DNA of 64,000 nt from the NCBI GenBank assembly GCA_003956705.1, contig QZCP01000279.1:62001-126000 (forward strand), in the 5' to 3' direction. The notes under the pieces are model-generated. The model did no database searches and was not told the origin of the DNA. It worked only from the letters and a program-made list of their open reading frames with translations. Position 1 is the first letter of the stretch, and every line of letters starts with the position of its first letter. This document shows positions 9,403 to 20,069 of this stretch, in pieces. This DNA is from Brevipalpus yothersi. Lineage: Eukaryota; Arthropoda; Arachnida; Trombidiformes; Tenuipalpidae. The translations under genes were made by a program, and so were the position numbers.

Positions 9403-12400
9403 ATGAAGGATATCAAGCAGGATGTGGAACCAAAGGAGGTGAAGAAGAATGACAAGAAGGAGAAGGAAGACAAAGAGAAAGAGAACGAAATGAGTGAAGA
9501 AGACAAACAGCTATTGGAAGAATTGGATATGTTGGTTAATCGTTTGAAAGAAAATGATACCGCTTTATATCTGCCGGCATTGGAATCTCTTCGATCACAA
9601 ATTCGAAGTGCTACCACTTCGATGACATCCGTTCCTAAGCCGTTAAAATTTCTCCGGGAACACTATGACACTTTGAAACAAATCTATGAGGTCATGCCGA
9701 CAGAGGAAACTCAACGCTTCCTTGCCGATATTATATCAATTTTGGCCATGACCATGCCTCCTGAAAAACATGGAGTCGGTGAAGCTTTGAGGTAAGTTCA
9801 GTCCATAGATTTTGCGTTCAACGATCTAACACAAATGATTGACCATTGTAGATACCGTCTGAAGGGAAGTCGAGAGGAGATAGGGTCCTGGGGACATGAA
9901 TATGTTCGGCATATCGCTGGTGAGATTGCGAATGATTGGCAAAACGAATCTACTCCTGAACATAAGTCACAGCTGATTGAATTGGTTCAATACATTGTTC
10001 CTTACCATATGAAACATAATGCTGAGGCTGAGGCAGCCGATCTACTGATGGAAATTGAACGCTTAGATCTATTGGAAAATTATATTGATGATGAGGATGT
10101 TTGTCAGAGAGTCTGTCTCTACTTGACAAGCTGTGTTCCTTATGTACCTGATCCTGAGAATGTCAACATTCTGAAGACTGCTCTGAAAATTTTCATCAAA
10201 TTCAAGAAATATCCCGAAGCTCTTCGATTGGCTATGCAATTGAATGACTTGAATGAGATCAAAAAGATTTTGATAAACTGTGAAGACACTGCACTTCAAA
10301 AGCAATTGGCATTCATGGTCGGTAGGCAGCAAGTTTTCATCATGGACGACATCTCTGATTCTGATCTCACTGATATTATGTCCAATACCCATCTTAATAA
10401 TCATTTTCTTGCTCTTGCACGAGAGTTGGATATCCTCGAACCAAAACATCCAGAGGATATCTACAAAAGTCATCTGGAAACTTTCACTCGCTCTTCTTAT
10501 GGACCTAGTAATGCGGAAACTGCGCGCGGTAATTTAGCTTCATCTTTCGTCAATGCTTTCGTTAATTGTGGCTTTGGAAAAGACAAAATGGTACTCGTAG
10601 AGGAAGGTAACAAATGGTTGTTCAAGAACAAAGATCATGGAATGCTCAGTGCTACAGCATCACTTGGTTTAATTTTGCTTTGGGACGTTGATAGTGGTTT
10701 GACTCAAATTGATAAATATCTATACTCAAGTGAGCCAAATATCAAAGCAGGTGCTCTGTTGGCCTGTGGACTGGTTAACTGTGGTGTGCGAAATGATTGT
10801 GATCCTGCCCTAGCTCTTCTCGGTGAATATGTTACCAATGAGAATCCTCAGATGCGTTTAGGTCCAGTCATTGGACTCGGACTTGCCTATGCAGGTTCTA
10901 ATCGTGAGGATGTTATCAATACCCTTTTACCCGTCCTGACCGACTCAAAGCAAAGCATGGAAATCATCGGAATTACTGCTATCTCCTGTGGACTGATTGC
11001 CGTAGGGTCTGGAAATTCTGATGTAACCGCAAATTGTTTGCAGATTCTAATGGAGAAGGATTCCAATAGCAAAATAGAGCTGAAAAACGAGCCATTCGCT
11101 AAATTCCTTTCTCTCGCCATCGGACTGTGTTACCTAGGTCGACAAGAGGAAGCAGAAACTATTCAAGCCACCCTAGATGTCCTGACCAATGAGCCTTTCA
11201 AAGCTATGTCCAAGACACTGTTAGACATTTGTGCCTACGCCGCTACAGGTAATGTGCTCAAGATCCAGCAATTGCTACACATTTGCTCAGAAAAGCGTGA
11301 AAATAAAGAAACAAGTGATGAAAATGATAAAAAGAAGAAGGAAAGCGGTAAGTTTTCACCTTTCTTACAACTTTGATCCCTTGTTTTTCTTCGAGCTTTT
11401 TCATGTATTATTTTGAACTTTTCTTTTTGTTCACTTTTTGTTACACCTATATTTTAACCTTATCTGATGCGATGTGTTCGTTAGAGTTAATCACTCATTC
11501 TCGACTATTTTGCTTGAAGTTTCAGGCAAGATTTTCTGTCATCTATACTCATACGTTAGATTGAAATTGATCAGTTCTGAGATGCTTATTATAAAGAAAG
11601 GGATGCTTGAAGTTGAAGTTTTGTAAAAGTTGAGGCTAAAATTTCGAATGAATATTCGTTCCATGAATCTCCACAGCTTGCATCACAAGAGAATCTTCGT
11701 CATCTTACGAAGTTATGATTCTCTGAAGTTAAGAAAAAGAACTCAAGCATCCATAGAAACTCTCAATTTAAATCCATATCAGCCAGAAGCTTTATGCCAA
11801 CAGAGTAAACCCCTGATAGTCGAATTCTACTCTTAAGAAATCTCTTTCTTGATCTAGCCTTTGACTGAATAGCTGAAATTTTATTGCTCTCTTGCAGGTT
11901 CTAGTGGTAGTTCTTCATCATCATCGTCCTCATCTTCCTCATCAGCATCATCATCTTCCTCCTCCTCAATGTCTATCCAGCAAGCTGTTGCCACTTTGGG
12001 AATAGCTCTCATCGCTATGGCCGAAGAAATCGGCTCTGAGATGGCTTTCCGCTCTTTTGGTCATCTTCTCCGATATGGTGATGCGGCAATTAAGCGTACA
12101 GTACCCTTAGCTTTGGCCTTAATTTCAGTCTCAAATCCAAAACTCAATATTCTTGAAACTTTGAGCAAATTTAGTCACGATACCGATATAGAAGTTGCGT
12201 GCAATGCAATCTTTGCCATGGGTATCATAGGAGCTGGTACAAATAATGCCCGTTTAGCAACTATGCTGAGACAGTTAGCTCAGTATCATGCTAAGGAGCC
12301 TAATGGATTGTTCATGACAAGAATCGCTCAGGGCTTAACGCATCTTGGCAAAGGCACACTGACACTCTCTCCCTTTCATTCTGATCGCCAATTATTAGTA

Positions 12401-12760
12401 CCTACGGCCTTGGCTGGAATTTTAATCGTTCTGACAAGTTTGTTAGATGTTAAGTCCACCATCCTTGGCAAGTCTCACTATCTTCTTTTCTACCTCACCG
12501 CTGCTATCCAGCCCAGAATGCTGGTCACATTCAATGAGGAACTTCAACCCTTACCTGTTCCCGTGCGAGTTGGTCAAGCCGTAGATGTAGTTGGTCAGGC
12601 AGGTAAACCTAAAACGATCACTGGATTCCAAACTCATACAACCCCAGTGTTACTGGCTCATGGTGAGCGAGCAGAACTAGCCACTGAAGAATATCAAACA
12701 CTCACACCTATTCTGGAAGGATTTGTAATTCTGAAGAAAAACCCTAACTATACCGCTTAA
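9403..12760 (+). CDS. PSMD2: 26S proteasome regulatory subunit Rpn1 (PSMD2)
   Basis: Largest base subunit of the 19S regulatory particle; it docks ubiquitin receptors, shuttle factors and Ubp6/USP14. Exons 9403-9791, 9852-11347 and 11898-12760 join in phase to 915 residues (human 908). The N-terminus is Lys/Glu-rich, as usual. The toroid of PC repeats is clear: KAGALLACGLVNCGVRN, LGPVIGLGLAYAGSNRED, SMEIIGITAISCGLIAVGS, VACNAIFAMGIIGAGTNN and RIAQGLTHLGKGTLTL. The C-terminus matches almost exactly (MLVTFNEELQPLPVPVRVGQ, GKPKTITGFQTHTTPVLL, FVILKKNPNY). The usual Lys/Glu-rich disordered insert before the last repeats is followed by a serine tract at about residues 629-651 (two runs of 12 and 7 Ser broken by Ala). 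The ATG at 9403 is the first in the frame. Confidence 0.96.
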
Positions 12761-13345
12761 GAAGATTTGTTTAACATTATTAAAGGAATTAAAATTTAAC
12801 ACCCATCAAAATCGACTCCCTTCAATTTCTGTAAAATTCAGAAGCAATCAATACAGATTCCAACAAATCGAAACGATGAGATATGATTGCTTGGTAGTGG
12901 ACAGAAAATGAGTCTCGAACGAAACGAGGGATTTATGAGAGTGTATCATTTCGGAAACTGAGTGAGAGGAAACGGTGACTGCAGGAGTATTTTCAATTTC
13001 TACTTCTTATCGTTGCATATTTCAACAATGAGTCATTGGACTCCAAACGAAGGTCTTGATGGAGACCCATTTTTGTTCGAAAGGAAACAGAATGTCATTC
13101 TGAAAGATTTGTCAGCACAATTGCTCAGTTTATTTACATTCCAATTTGAGTTCGAAATCGATGAAGAGAGTTCATGGCTTCATATATTAATCGATTATGA
13201 GTAGTGGGAACTCCTTATGGGTGGTCTTCCTCTAGCAAAAAATGGTAACTCACTTGATCGAGGCAGATTGATCAGCAAAAAGGTCCACTAAAGAGGGGTA
13301 CAGAAAAAGAGTCAAGATGAATAGGTGAATAGGCTATGGGAGAAA
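12761..13345. other. PSMD2 3' flank and intergenic
   Basis: An open frame from the ATG at 13028 to 13204 (58 codons, starting MSHWTPNEGLDGDPFLFERK) has protein-like composition, but no family is recognised and it may be chance. Otherwise this is 3' untranslated sequence of the two converging genes. Confidence 0.35.
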
Positions 13346-13856
13346 TTAAGGAGAAGAGTTTCGATATTGATCAAGGAAATTCCTCTCGTTATGGAAATAG
13401 TAATCTATAGACATTGGATTGGCAATGCGAGCTCCCACTCTATCAACCGCCGCGAAACAATTGGCAAGATCCACACTAGGAACTGAAGCTGCAGCAATAT
13501 TAGGATTGACAATGAAGGGTATATTGTCCATCGGTTGAACGTGTAAATTTTTATCGATCAATGCATGTTGAGGAGTCAGATTGGACGACGAAGTCACTTG
13601 ATCATTATTCACTCGCTTTAGAGAATAAATGAAATAAGAGAAATCAGTAAGTTGGGAGGAAAATTATGTAAAAAGTGATGCTCATACTCACTAACTGATC
13701 AAAGTTGAGAGCAGGATAAATGAAAGAATCTGGAGCTTTGGTTTGATCTTTGATCACAACAAAATTTTCATCTGAAGGACCATCATCACCTCCTTTTGGC
13801 CCTGAATTTTGAGATTTTTTACTGCGCCCAAATACACTGCTGAAAATTTCCATCAT
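13346..13856 (-). CDS. Small UMA-domain protein (UMAD1-like)
   Basis: Two exons (13856-13692 and 13615-13346) separated by a 76-base intron give 144 residues. The N-terminus MMEIFSSVFGRSKKSQN matches the 'MF-x-FF-x-R/K' start of UMAD1 proteins, followed by an acidic/Gly segment and NFVVIKD. The second exon holds NIPFIVNPNI, resembling the UMA core 'D-(I/V)-P-F-x-L-x-P', followed by conserved aromatic residues to YYFHNERNFLDQY. UMA domains bind the ESCRT-I core in UBAP1 and MVB12, so a role at multivesicular bodies is inferred. The match is short, so the family call is moderate. Confidence 0.55.
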
Positions 13857-14334
13857 GTCAGGGTTTACTGGCCTACTTCGGACACTTTATCACAATAAGA
13901 GGATTGTATAAAAAGATGTGGCAGTCTGCACAAATATATAACCAAAGGTCAGTGTCAAAGTGGTGTCGGTTGAAAATAACAAATGACACCAACTCAGACT
14001 TGATGTGGTGGAAAAGTAGTCCACTCTTTTTACACTTGATGTTTAATTTTGAATCTAAACAATTATAATGATACCTTCCCAGATTGAGTCAATGAATATG
14101 GATGAGCAAAGAACTTGAATGAACACACTGACTCTGTGGAAGTACATAGAGACTCTGATTAGATGATTACTGGGCAATAAGGTGCTTGAAAGGCGGAAAG
14201 CGAGCGAATAAAATACTCACCAATTACAAACAATAATTGTAATACACTGATCCTTTTTATGATCGTGATTGTGTGTGTGTATATATATATATATATAAAC
14301 ACAATGTCCACAAGCTTAACAGTACTCAACCCTA
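13857..14334. other. Intergenic with GT/TA microsatellite
   Basis: Flank between two minus-strand genes. A (GT)n(TA)n simple repeat lies at about 14271-14297. No ORF of interest. Confidence 0.5.
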
Positions 14335-14589
14335 CTAGGTTTGAATAGATCGATTCAAACGACCCCTACTTTTGCTGTCGAAATGCTGGTGAGGTTCGCC
14401 CGGGAAGAATGGATAACATGGTCGATTGTGGGAAGGATTGGTGGTGCTCGGAATTGTTACCGGATTTGATACAATCCAATGTGATGGTGGATCAGGTAGT
14501 GATGAGGCGGGTGGACAAGTTGAAAATTTAGGGCCAGCATAAAATTCGGAAGTCATTGTTGTAATCCAGTTTGATTTTTTTCCATTCAT
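14335..14589 (-). CDS. Proline-rich nuclear receptor coactivator-like decapping cofactor (PNRC family)
   Basis: A single-exon 84-residue protein. The diagnostic block is YAGPKFSTCPPASSLPDPPS followed by HW, equivalent to the 'YAGAKFSEPPSPSVLPKPPSHW' type motif of vertebrate PNRC1/2. In PNRC2 this short proline-rich region binds the EVH1 domain of DCP1A and couples decapping to UPF1-dependent mRNA decay. The rest is Pro/Ser/His-rich and presumably disordered, ending RGRLNRSIQT. There is no LxxLL nuclear-receptor box, so a decapping role is more likely than nuclear-receptor coactivation. It is small even for the family (human PNRC2 is 139 aa). Confidence 0.7.
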   Translation of the reverse strand: MNGKKSNWITTMTSEFYAGPKFSTCPPASSLPDPPSHWIVSNPVTIPSTTNPSHNRPCYPFFPGEPHQHFDSKSRGRLNRSIQT

Positions 14590-15451
14590 TCACTGACAAA
14601 CACAATTCTTTTCATTTCCATTCATTTACGCTTTTTGAGAAAAACATCAACATGATGCTAATCCGCTAGATGGCATACTGAAACCATGACAAAAACCATG
14701 GCATCCGCTAGAGGTCACTTTTGAATGTAATCAATTATGGTGCGCATGCGCTTGACAATACTGGGTCAAGACATTTAAATTCGTAAAAATTAAAGTTCTA
14801 TCTTCTTCCCAGGTGTTGGTGTTGATGGTCGCGATATGACGAATAGTTTTAATTATAATTATATTTGCTCTTGATGGTGATAGCAAATTGATGAATTGAT
14901 AAATTGTTAATCCAGGGATAGAGTATTTTTTTCTATTCATCATCCTAAAGAGAGCGAGAGATTAACATCCCATATTACCACTGCAAGATGTGCATACAGC
15001 AGCTCATATGTTTTTCCATTCTGTTCACTTGAAAAGCTTCTATTTCTCGCTATACGTTTAAATATATTCGATTGATTTAATATTGTTTTGTCTTTCAAGA
15101 TTCTAACGTTTTTGCCACACACCATACGATCTCATTCACACAATCGAATCTCTCAGCTCTTCACATTATTTTTCAGGATAGAAAAAAGGGAGAGTGGATA
15201 GAATACCATATTTATGTTTTTGAGCTACTCTGTTTGATCTTTCTTTCCTATCTCTTCGTCTCTCAAGAGGAGTATCTCTCTCTCTTTCTCTCATTTTCTG
15301 GGATACATTTCTTAGTTAATCTACTGAAGCAGTAACTTATTGCTATCTTCCTGTTTATTTTTTGCTCTTCTTCCATTGAAATTGTAGCATCGTACAACAT
15401 AAACTACAACATAAATTAGCCAATACTCTCAAACATTTAGTGGCTCTCATC
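14590..15451. promoter_or_regulatory. Divergent promoter region, PNRC-like / UBL3
   Basis: Head-to-head spacer of 862 bases. A pyrimidine-rich (CT-rich) stretch at 15240-15295 precedes the UBL3 leader. ORFs in it are short and without recognisable similarity. Confidence 0.4.
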
Positions 15452-16033
15452 ATGTCATCATCGGTCGATAATGTTGAAGATGACAATCAACACCTTCCAA
15501 ATGTACCTCGGACATCATCTCCTCGATCTAATCCTCGTTTCATCAAGTGTTGTGGTTGCTCAGCTGAGCTCCAATCTTCCTCCTCAATTCATCACCATCA
15601 TTCGAGACATTCGAATCACACCGAAGACTTAACAAACACACCCTCATCAAACGGAGCCTCCATACGAACCTCCAATCCTTCTCATCAAAATCAGATCAAT
15701 TTGCGCCTAATACTAGTGAGTGGCAAGACCAAAGATTTTATGTTCTCTCCTAACGATTCGGCAGCTGATGTAGCACGTTATGTTTTTGATCACTGGCCTG
15801 AAGAGTGGGCTGATGAATCAGTCAGTAGGGCAGAAATTTTGCGACTTATTTATCAAGGACGATTTCTGCATGGTAATGTTATTCTAGGAGCTCTCCAATT
15901 GCCTCTTGGGAGAACCAGCGTCATGCATCTGGTGCCAAGAGAAAATCTACCGGAACCCAATTCACAAGATCAGAGACAAAAGAGCAAGGAACGCAGTAAT
16001 GGCTGCTGTAACATCAAATGTTGTGTAATTTAA
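15452..16033 (+). CDS. UBL3: Ubiquitin-like protein 3 (membrane-anchored Ub-fold)
   Basis: Prenylated ubiquitin-fold protein that modifies or sorts proteins into small extracellular vesicles. The intronless frame gives 193 residues; human UBL3 is 117. The last 112 residues match closely: INLRLILVSGKTKDFMFSPN, DSAADVARYVFDHWP, EILRLIYQGRFLHGNVILGA and VMHLVPRENLPEPNSQ. The C-terminus is GCCNIKCCVI, a CaaX box (CCVI) with extra cysteines for palmitoylation. An 81-residue N-terminal extension is unusual: it has a KCCGC cysteine cluster at about 32-36 and an HHHH run. The ATG at 15452 is the first in frame. A shorter product could start only at internal methionines, none of which sits near the usual UBL3 start, so the extension looks real. 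Confidence 0.93.
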   Translation: MSSSVDNVEDDNQHLPNVPRTSSPRSNPRFIKCCGCSAELQSSSSIHHHHSRHSNHTEDLTNTPSSNGASIRTSNPSHQNQINLRLILVSGKTKDFMFSPNDSAADVARYVFDHWPEEWADESVSRAEILRLIYQGRFLHGNVILGALQLPLGRTSVMHLVPRENLPEPNSQDQRQKSKERSNGCCNIKCCVI

Positions 16034-16317
16034 TTTAATTGTTTCCCTCCCTCCCCCTTCCCCTAATTATTATTATTGAATGCGGTCAAGCTCTTTAAGA
16101 TTTCAAATGTGATCTCTGGTGATTGGATTGTCGTTCAAATACATTTGTTTAGACATCAATCTCCAGGAAATTGTGAGCGAAAACAAAATTCAGGAACAGT
16201 TATCTGCGAAATAAAAAATATATATCTCACTTAAATGTGCGTTTGCTTGCGTTTGAGTTCATTCATTGTCCCAAAAAGAGTTTCCAAAAAGTCGTCTCGT
16301 CATCATCTTTCAAATCG

Positions 16318-16389
<72 letters not shown>

Positions 16390-17538
16390 TCATAACCGAC
16401 AATTCAGTAGTTACAGTAGCGTGACTCTGACAAGAGCAATCTCAATTCAGTATGATCATTTCGAAATCTAGATTCTCATCGTCATGTACTGCTTTCCAAT
16501 TGACTTGCCCCACTGATATCAGCTCCTGAATAAACAGAAAGTTAATTCGTCGAAGGCTGAGGATAATCCTATGAAGAAACGAATAGCTCTTGGAATCACG
16601 CTTGTCGAACATCAATTCCGTTAGCCCTGATCTAAATGGAAACTTTAAGCGATGGCAAAACATTCTCAACTCATCCAGTATGTTTTGAAAACACTTACAA
16701 CCGAGTGAAGTAGTCTCCTTCTCTTGTTTGAGAAATTCTCTATTCGATCAAATCAAGGATATCCGGATTTCCATGATTTAAGAGGTTAAATGAAGTGAAT
16801 TCATGCTCATATACAATCAAGAGCAATAAAATGAAGTTAATTCTTGAATTCTCTTCACTAAATTTCACGCTTCCAGAAAGCAGAAGACTAGGAAATAGTT
16901 TTGTACATTTTTCATCATCGAACGAATACAGTTCTTTCCACATTTCCTTTTTCCCTTTTTTCGTACCTCATCAACATTTGAATCTCTCAAAACGGCTCCA
17001 AGCGGATCAAGGAATTCTTCTATTGAAGTCTGATCATTTTTTTAATCAAGTTCAATGCAATTAGGTATCATCAAAAAGTTGTTTTACAAGTAGTTTTGTA
17101 ATCACAAGAGAAGGAAGTCGATGGGACTTATGAAGTTTGTACTGCTTACATTAAAGGTTTGGCAAAAAAATAAGCATGTGACAAATAATTGAATAGGAAT
17201 CACAAGTATCAATGACCTCCCTCAATCAACAAGGTAAAAAAGTAGACACAATTTGTTGCGAAAAGTTCCTATCTCTAACATTGCGATTGAAATGAGCCTG
17301 AAAATAGGAGAAAGAGATTAACAGTTACAAACCGCGAAAATGACCTTGCCATCGCTTATACCCTCATAGATCTCACAATTCTTCTGGTGAATTAAAAAGC
17401 ACCCTCATCACTATATTGTAGCCTTGATAGAGATCAATGTTACTTTTTATCCTATTCTTCACATCAGAAATCACAGAGATGATCACAGTCCCGGTCTTGG
17501 TTCTTGGTTCTTGGTAAAGTCCTTGATTATCTTTCCGA
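16034..17538. other. Intergenic, UBL3 3' flank to lipase
   Basis: 1.5 kb without a recognisable gene. It contains a long CT microsatellite (listed separately). Open frames at 16442-17064 on both strands have no family features. Confidence 0.5.
16321..16386 (+). repeat. (CT)33 microsatellite
   Basis: An uninterrupted CT dinucleotide run over 66 bases, one of the longest pure runs in the window. Confidence 0.95.
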
Positions 17539-18731
17539 ATGATGCTTTGGATGACGTTGATCAGCTTTTTTATTATTTTTATAACCATCATCGTCAATTT
17601 TTTTGCCAATTCACAGTTAACAAATACAACTGCTCGACCTCCAGTTGTGGTCAGACCGGTGAATGATTTAGTTTTTAGACCATGTTTTCGCCTCTCATGC
17701 TTCCAAGATCTTGGATGCTTCGAGCCTTACATTATAGCGGCCTACATCAGTGTTCCACCATTGTCAGTATGTCCTCAAAATCCTAACGAAATGGGAGTGA
17801 GATTTCTTGTTCTAGCGAGCGAAAGAGTTGGAGGACAATATGATAAGTTTTTAAGTCTAAGTGAAATTAAGCCTGATACAAAAGTGGCCTTCATGGTTCA
17901 TGGAATTCTTTCGGAATACGATGAATACATTTATGTTCTACCAGGCTATCTTCTTCTACAAGAATATGATTATGTGATATTCGTTGAATGGAGTATTCCT
18001 GCGGATCCATTTGTATTTGAACGCACTCCGATACCTGGGCTAACTTTTTTCCTTACTCATGCCAATGTTGAGGTAGTTGGTCGTATGACCGCTAACGTTA
18101 TACAAAAGTTAAAAGTTGAACGAAACATTCATCCAAAAAATGTTCGAGTTGATGGATTCTCTGCTGGTGGTAATATGGTTGAATTTATCGCCGAATGGGC
18201 CAGATTTAGGCACAAAATTCTTATAGGCAAATGCACGGGTGAGTTTTTGGGGCATTTTAATATAATCTAGTAGTCTCTGATTTTGAACTTTCCTTTTCCG
18301 AAGCAATCGAAATGAGTGGAGCGCCTTACTTTTTTACCAATAAAAGACTACCTCACAGTGGAATGTGTAAAGTGCTGGATTGTGTTCATGCCACTTATAA
18401 TCCGAAAATTCCACTACTGACCGAATTAGTTGCAGCTTTAGCACACTTTGGAGCATTTGAATCCAATTGTGACTCTGATTACTACATAAATTATCCATTC
18501 GCAATAATAGATCAACCAGGATGCTTGGGAATCTATTTCTGCTCTCATTTATATGGACTCATATTTTATTCATCAGCTCTCATGAAATGTAACTATCGAT
18601 ATACAACTTGTGATTTGTATTCCATTTTTTTCTCCAATAGCAATAGAACAACTCGTTTAGATGGTCGAGATCATGGCCCATTAGGGTCAGTTTGCGTAAG
18701 ATCGGGTAATAAACCACTTTCACATTGTTAA
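17539..18731 (+). CDS. Secreted pancreatic-lipase-family protein
   Basis: Alpha/beta hydrolase of the animal lipase family. Two exons (17539-18238 and 18304-18731) around a 65-base intron give 375 residues. The N-terminal 25 residues (MMLWMTLISFFIIFITIIVN and on) form a signal peptide. The order is family-typical: VRFLVLASE, oxyanion-hole FMVHGILSE, the nucleophile elbow GFSAG (Ser208), then LDCVHAT, the QPGC segment and CSH with the triad histidine. The elbow is GFSAG instead of GHSLG. At the acid position, usually GLDPAGP, the protein reads AIEMSGAP, so Asp appears replaced by Glu. Cysteine pairs after the histidine are kept. It could be an active triacylglycerol or phospholipase A1-type enzyme or a binding protein. 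It is not a full-length pancreatic lipase: the C-terminal PLAT domain is missing, as in insect members. Confidence 0.82.
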
Positions 18732-19099
18732 ACTCTGAAAATACTTTGGTTTTGTCAGAAATTTTCGAGGAGAAAGAAAACTTTCAGAATGATTACAAGT
18801 GATAGGCACTGTAAAAACTTGGACCGGTTCCTGGGAAACTTTCAAGGTAATTTCGATCTTCTCTTTGTTCATCAAGAATTATCAGAATGTTTCAACATCT
18901 TGTGCTATGAGAATTCATGAAAAAATTATCGATAGGAGTCTGAACCCCTCAGATTATAATTTCATCCCACTCACGCAATAGCAATTAGGAATATAATCTG
19001 AGCTTTTTTATTCAAAGAAAAAAGTTTCTCAATCAAATTCAATGTACATCACACCATGCTCTATGAAGTCCTTCAAGCATCAATGCTTCTGCTATCTAT
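18732..19099. other. Intergenic
   Basis: Convergent 3' flanks of the lipase gene and POLR2H. A short exon-like stretch at about 18791-18846 ends in a GT donor, but no continuation is found. Confidence 0.4.
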
Positions 19100-19540
19100 T
19101 CAACATTTCTTCAAGCATAGAAAAACTTCTTGATCAATATGAAAAAGAGTCATTTTAGTTACATCAGATTGTAATCTCATCAACAAACCACCGAAAGAGA
19201 CATAAACGGCGATTGCAGGAAGGTCGGCAATAAGTTTATCATCGATTTGATAAACTTTTCCATCCATGATAACGTCATAATTCTCGAATTCCTGATCGAC
19301 GTCGAGGTTTTCCGTGTTAGATTGTGAGTTTTGAACACTTTTCACCAGAATCAGCTGGAAGGTATCCTCTTTTTTGATTATATTGAGAGGTGAATATAAA
19401 TCTAAAATGAGATCGCTTTTCGAAGAGTAGCCTTCACAATGAATTTGATTCACATTTTCGTTGGACTCCGAAAAGCTACAATTGTCTTCCAACACTTTAA
19501 ACTTCTCCTTGAAGAGAGTATTGAGATCATCGAATTCCAT
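19100..19540 (-). CDS. POLR2H: RNA polymerases I, II and III subunit RPABC3 (RPB8)
   Basis: Common OB-fold subunit of all three nuclear RNA polymerases. One exon, 146 residues (human 150). The C-terminal signature AVYVSFGGLLMRLQSD is unmistakable. Upstream are HCEGYSSKSDLILDLYSPL (human HCES..MDLILDVN), FQLILV and the YDVIMDGKVYQID strand. The N-terminal half is more divergent than usual for such a conserved subunit. I start at the ATG at 19540, which gives MEFDDLNTLFKEKF in line with the human N-terminus. Confidence 0.9.
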   Translation of the reverse strand: MEFDDLNTLFKEKFKVLEDNCSFSESNENVNQIHCEGYSSKSDLILDLYSPLNIIKKEDTFQLILVKSVQNSQSNTENLDVDQEFENYDVIMDGKVYQIDDKLIADLPAIAVYVSFGGLLMRLQSDVTKMTLFHIDQEVFLCLKKC

Positions 19541-20069
19541 TTCAACTACAACCACAATTAATCCTACCCTCTAGGATTATGATGAATGATAGTTTCGATG
19601 TTAGTGATCACAGATTCGAAATTTTCAAGAGTTACCGTCAAAAAGATTAATCAAGTTTTTCGATCAAAGAGTTATCAACCTTTGTATCAATTGGCTACAG
19701 TCATATTCAACATTCTCATTCTGACATTCCATAACCACGTGGTAGATTAGTACCGAGAATTAACATAAAATTTTTCAATATTATTGATTACCATTAACAA
19801 TATTGTAAATCAAGCATGGATCAAGCGATACATGTACATGAATATTGCTTTGAATGGCGCTCCTCATTCCGTACACATGTTTATCATCAAAACATACACT
19901 CAGAACATATGACGGCACCTGCACAAACATTTGATTTTGATTGTTGAACATTGTGAGTGGTGATTTAAATTTGTTTATGGTTTTGAATGGGAAAATGTTT
20001 TTGACTTGAGATTTGTGTACTGTTGAGTAATTAGTGGCCAGGAATCCAAGATTGGTCACTGTACCCAAG
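19541..20069. other. Divergent promoter region, POLR2H / ATAD1
   Basis: 529 bases between head-to-head genes. A minus-strand frame 19951-19781 (56 codons, starting MFNNQNQMFVQVPSYVLSVC) looks protein-like, but I find no splice partner in phase and recognise no family. Confidence 0.35.

Noticed and set aside
19781..19951. 56-codon minus-strand frame between POLR2H and ATAD1
   Set aside because: Protein-like, but no phase-consistent second exon and no recognised family; kept only as a note in the promoter region.
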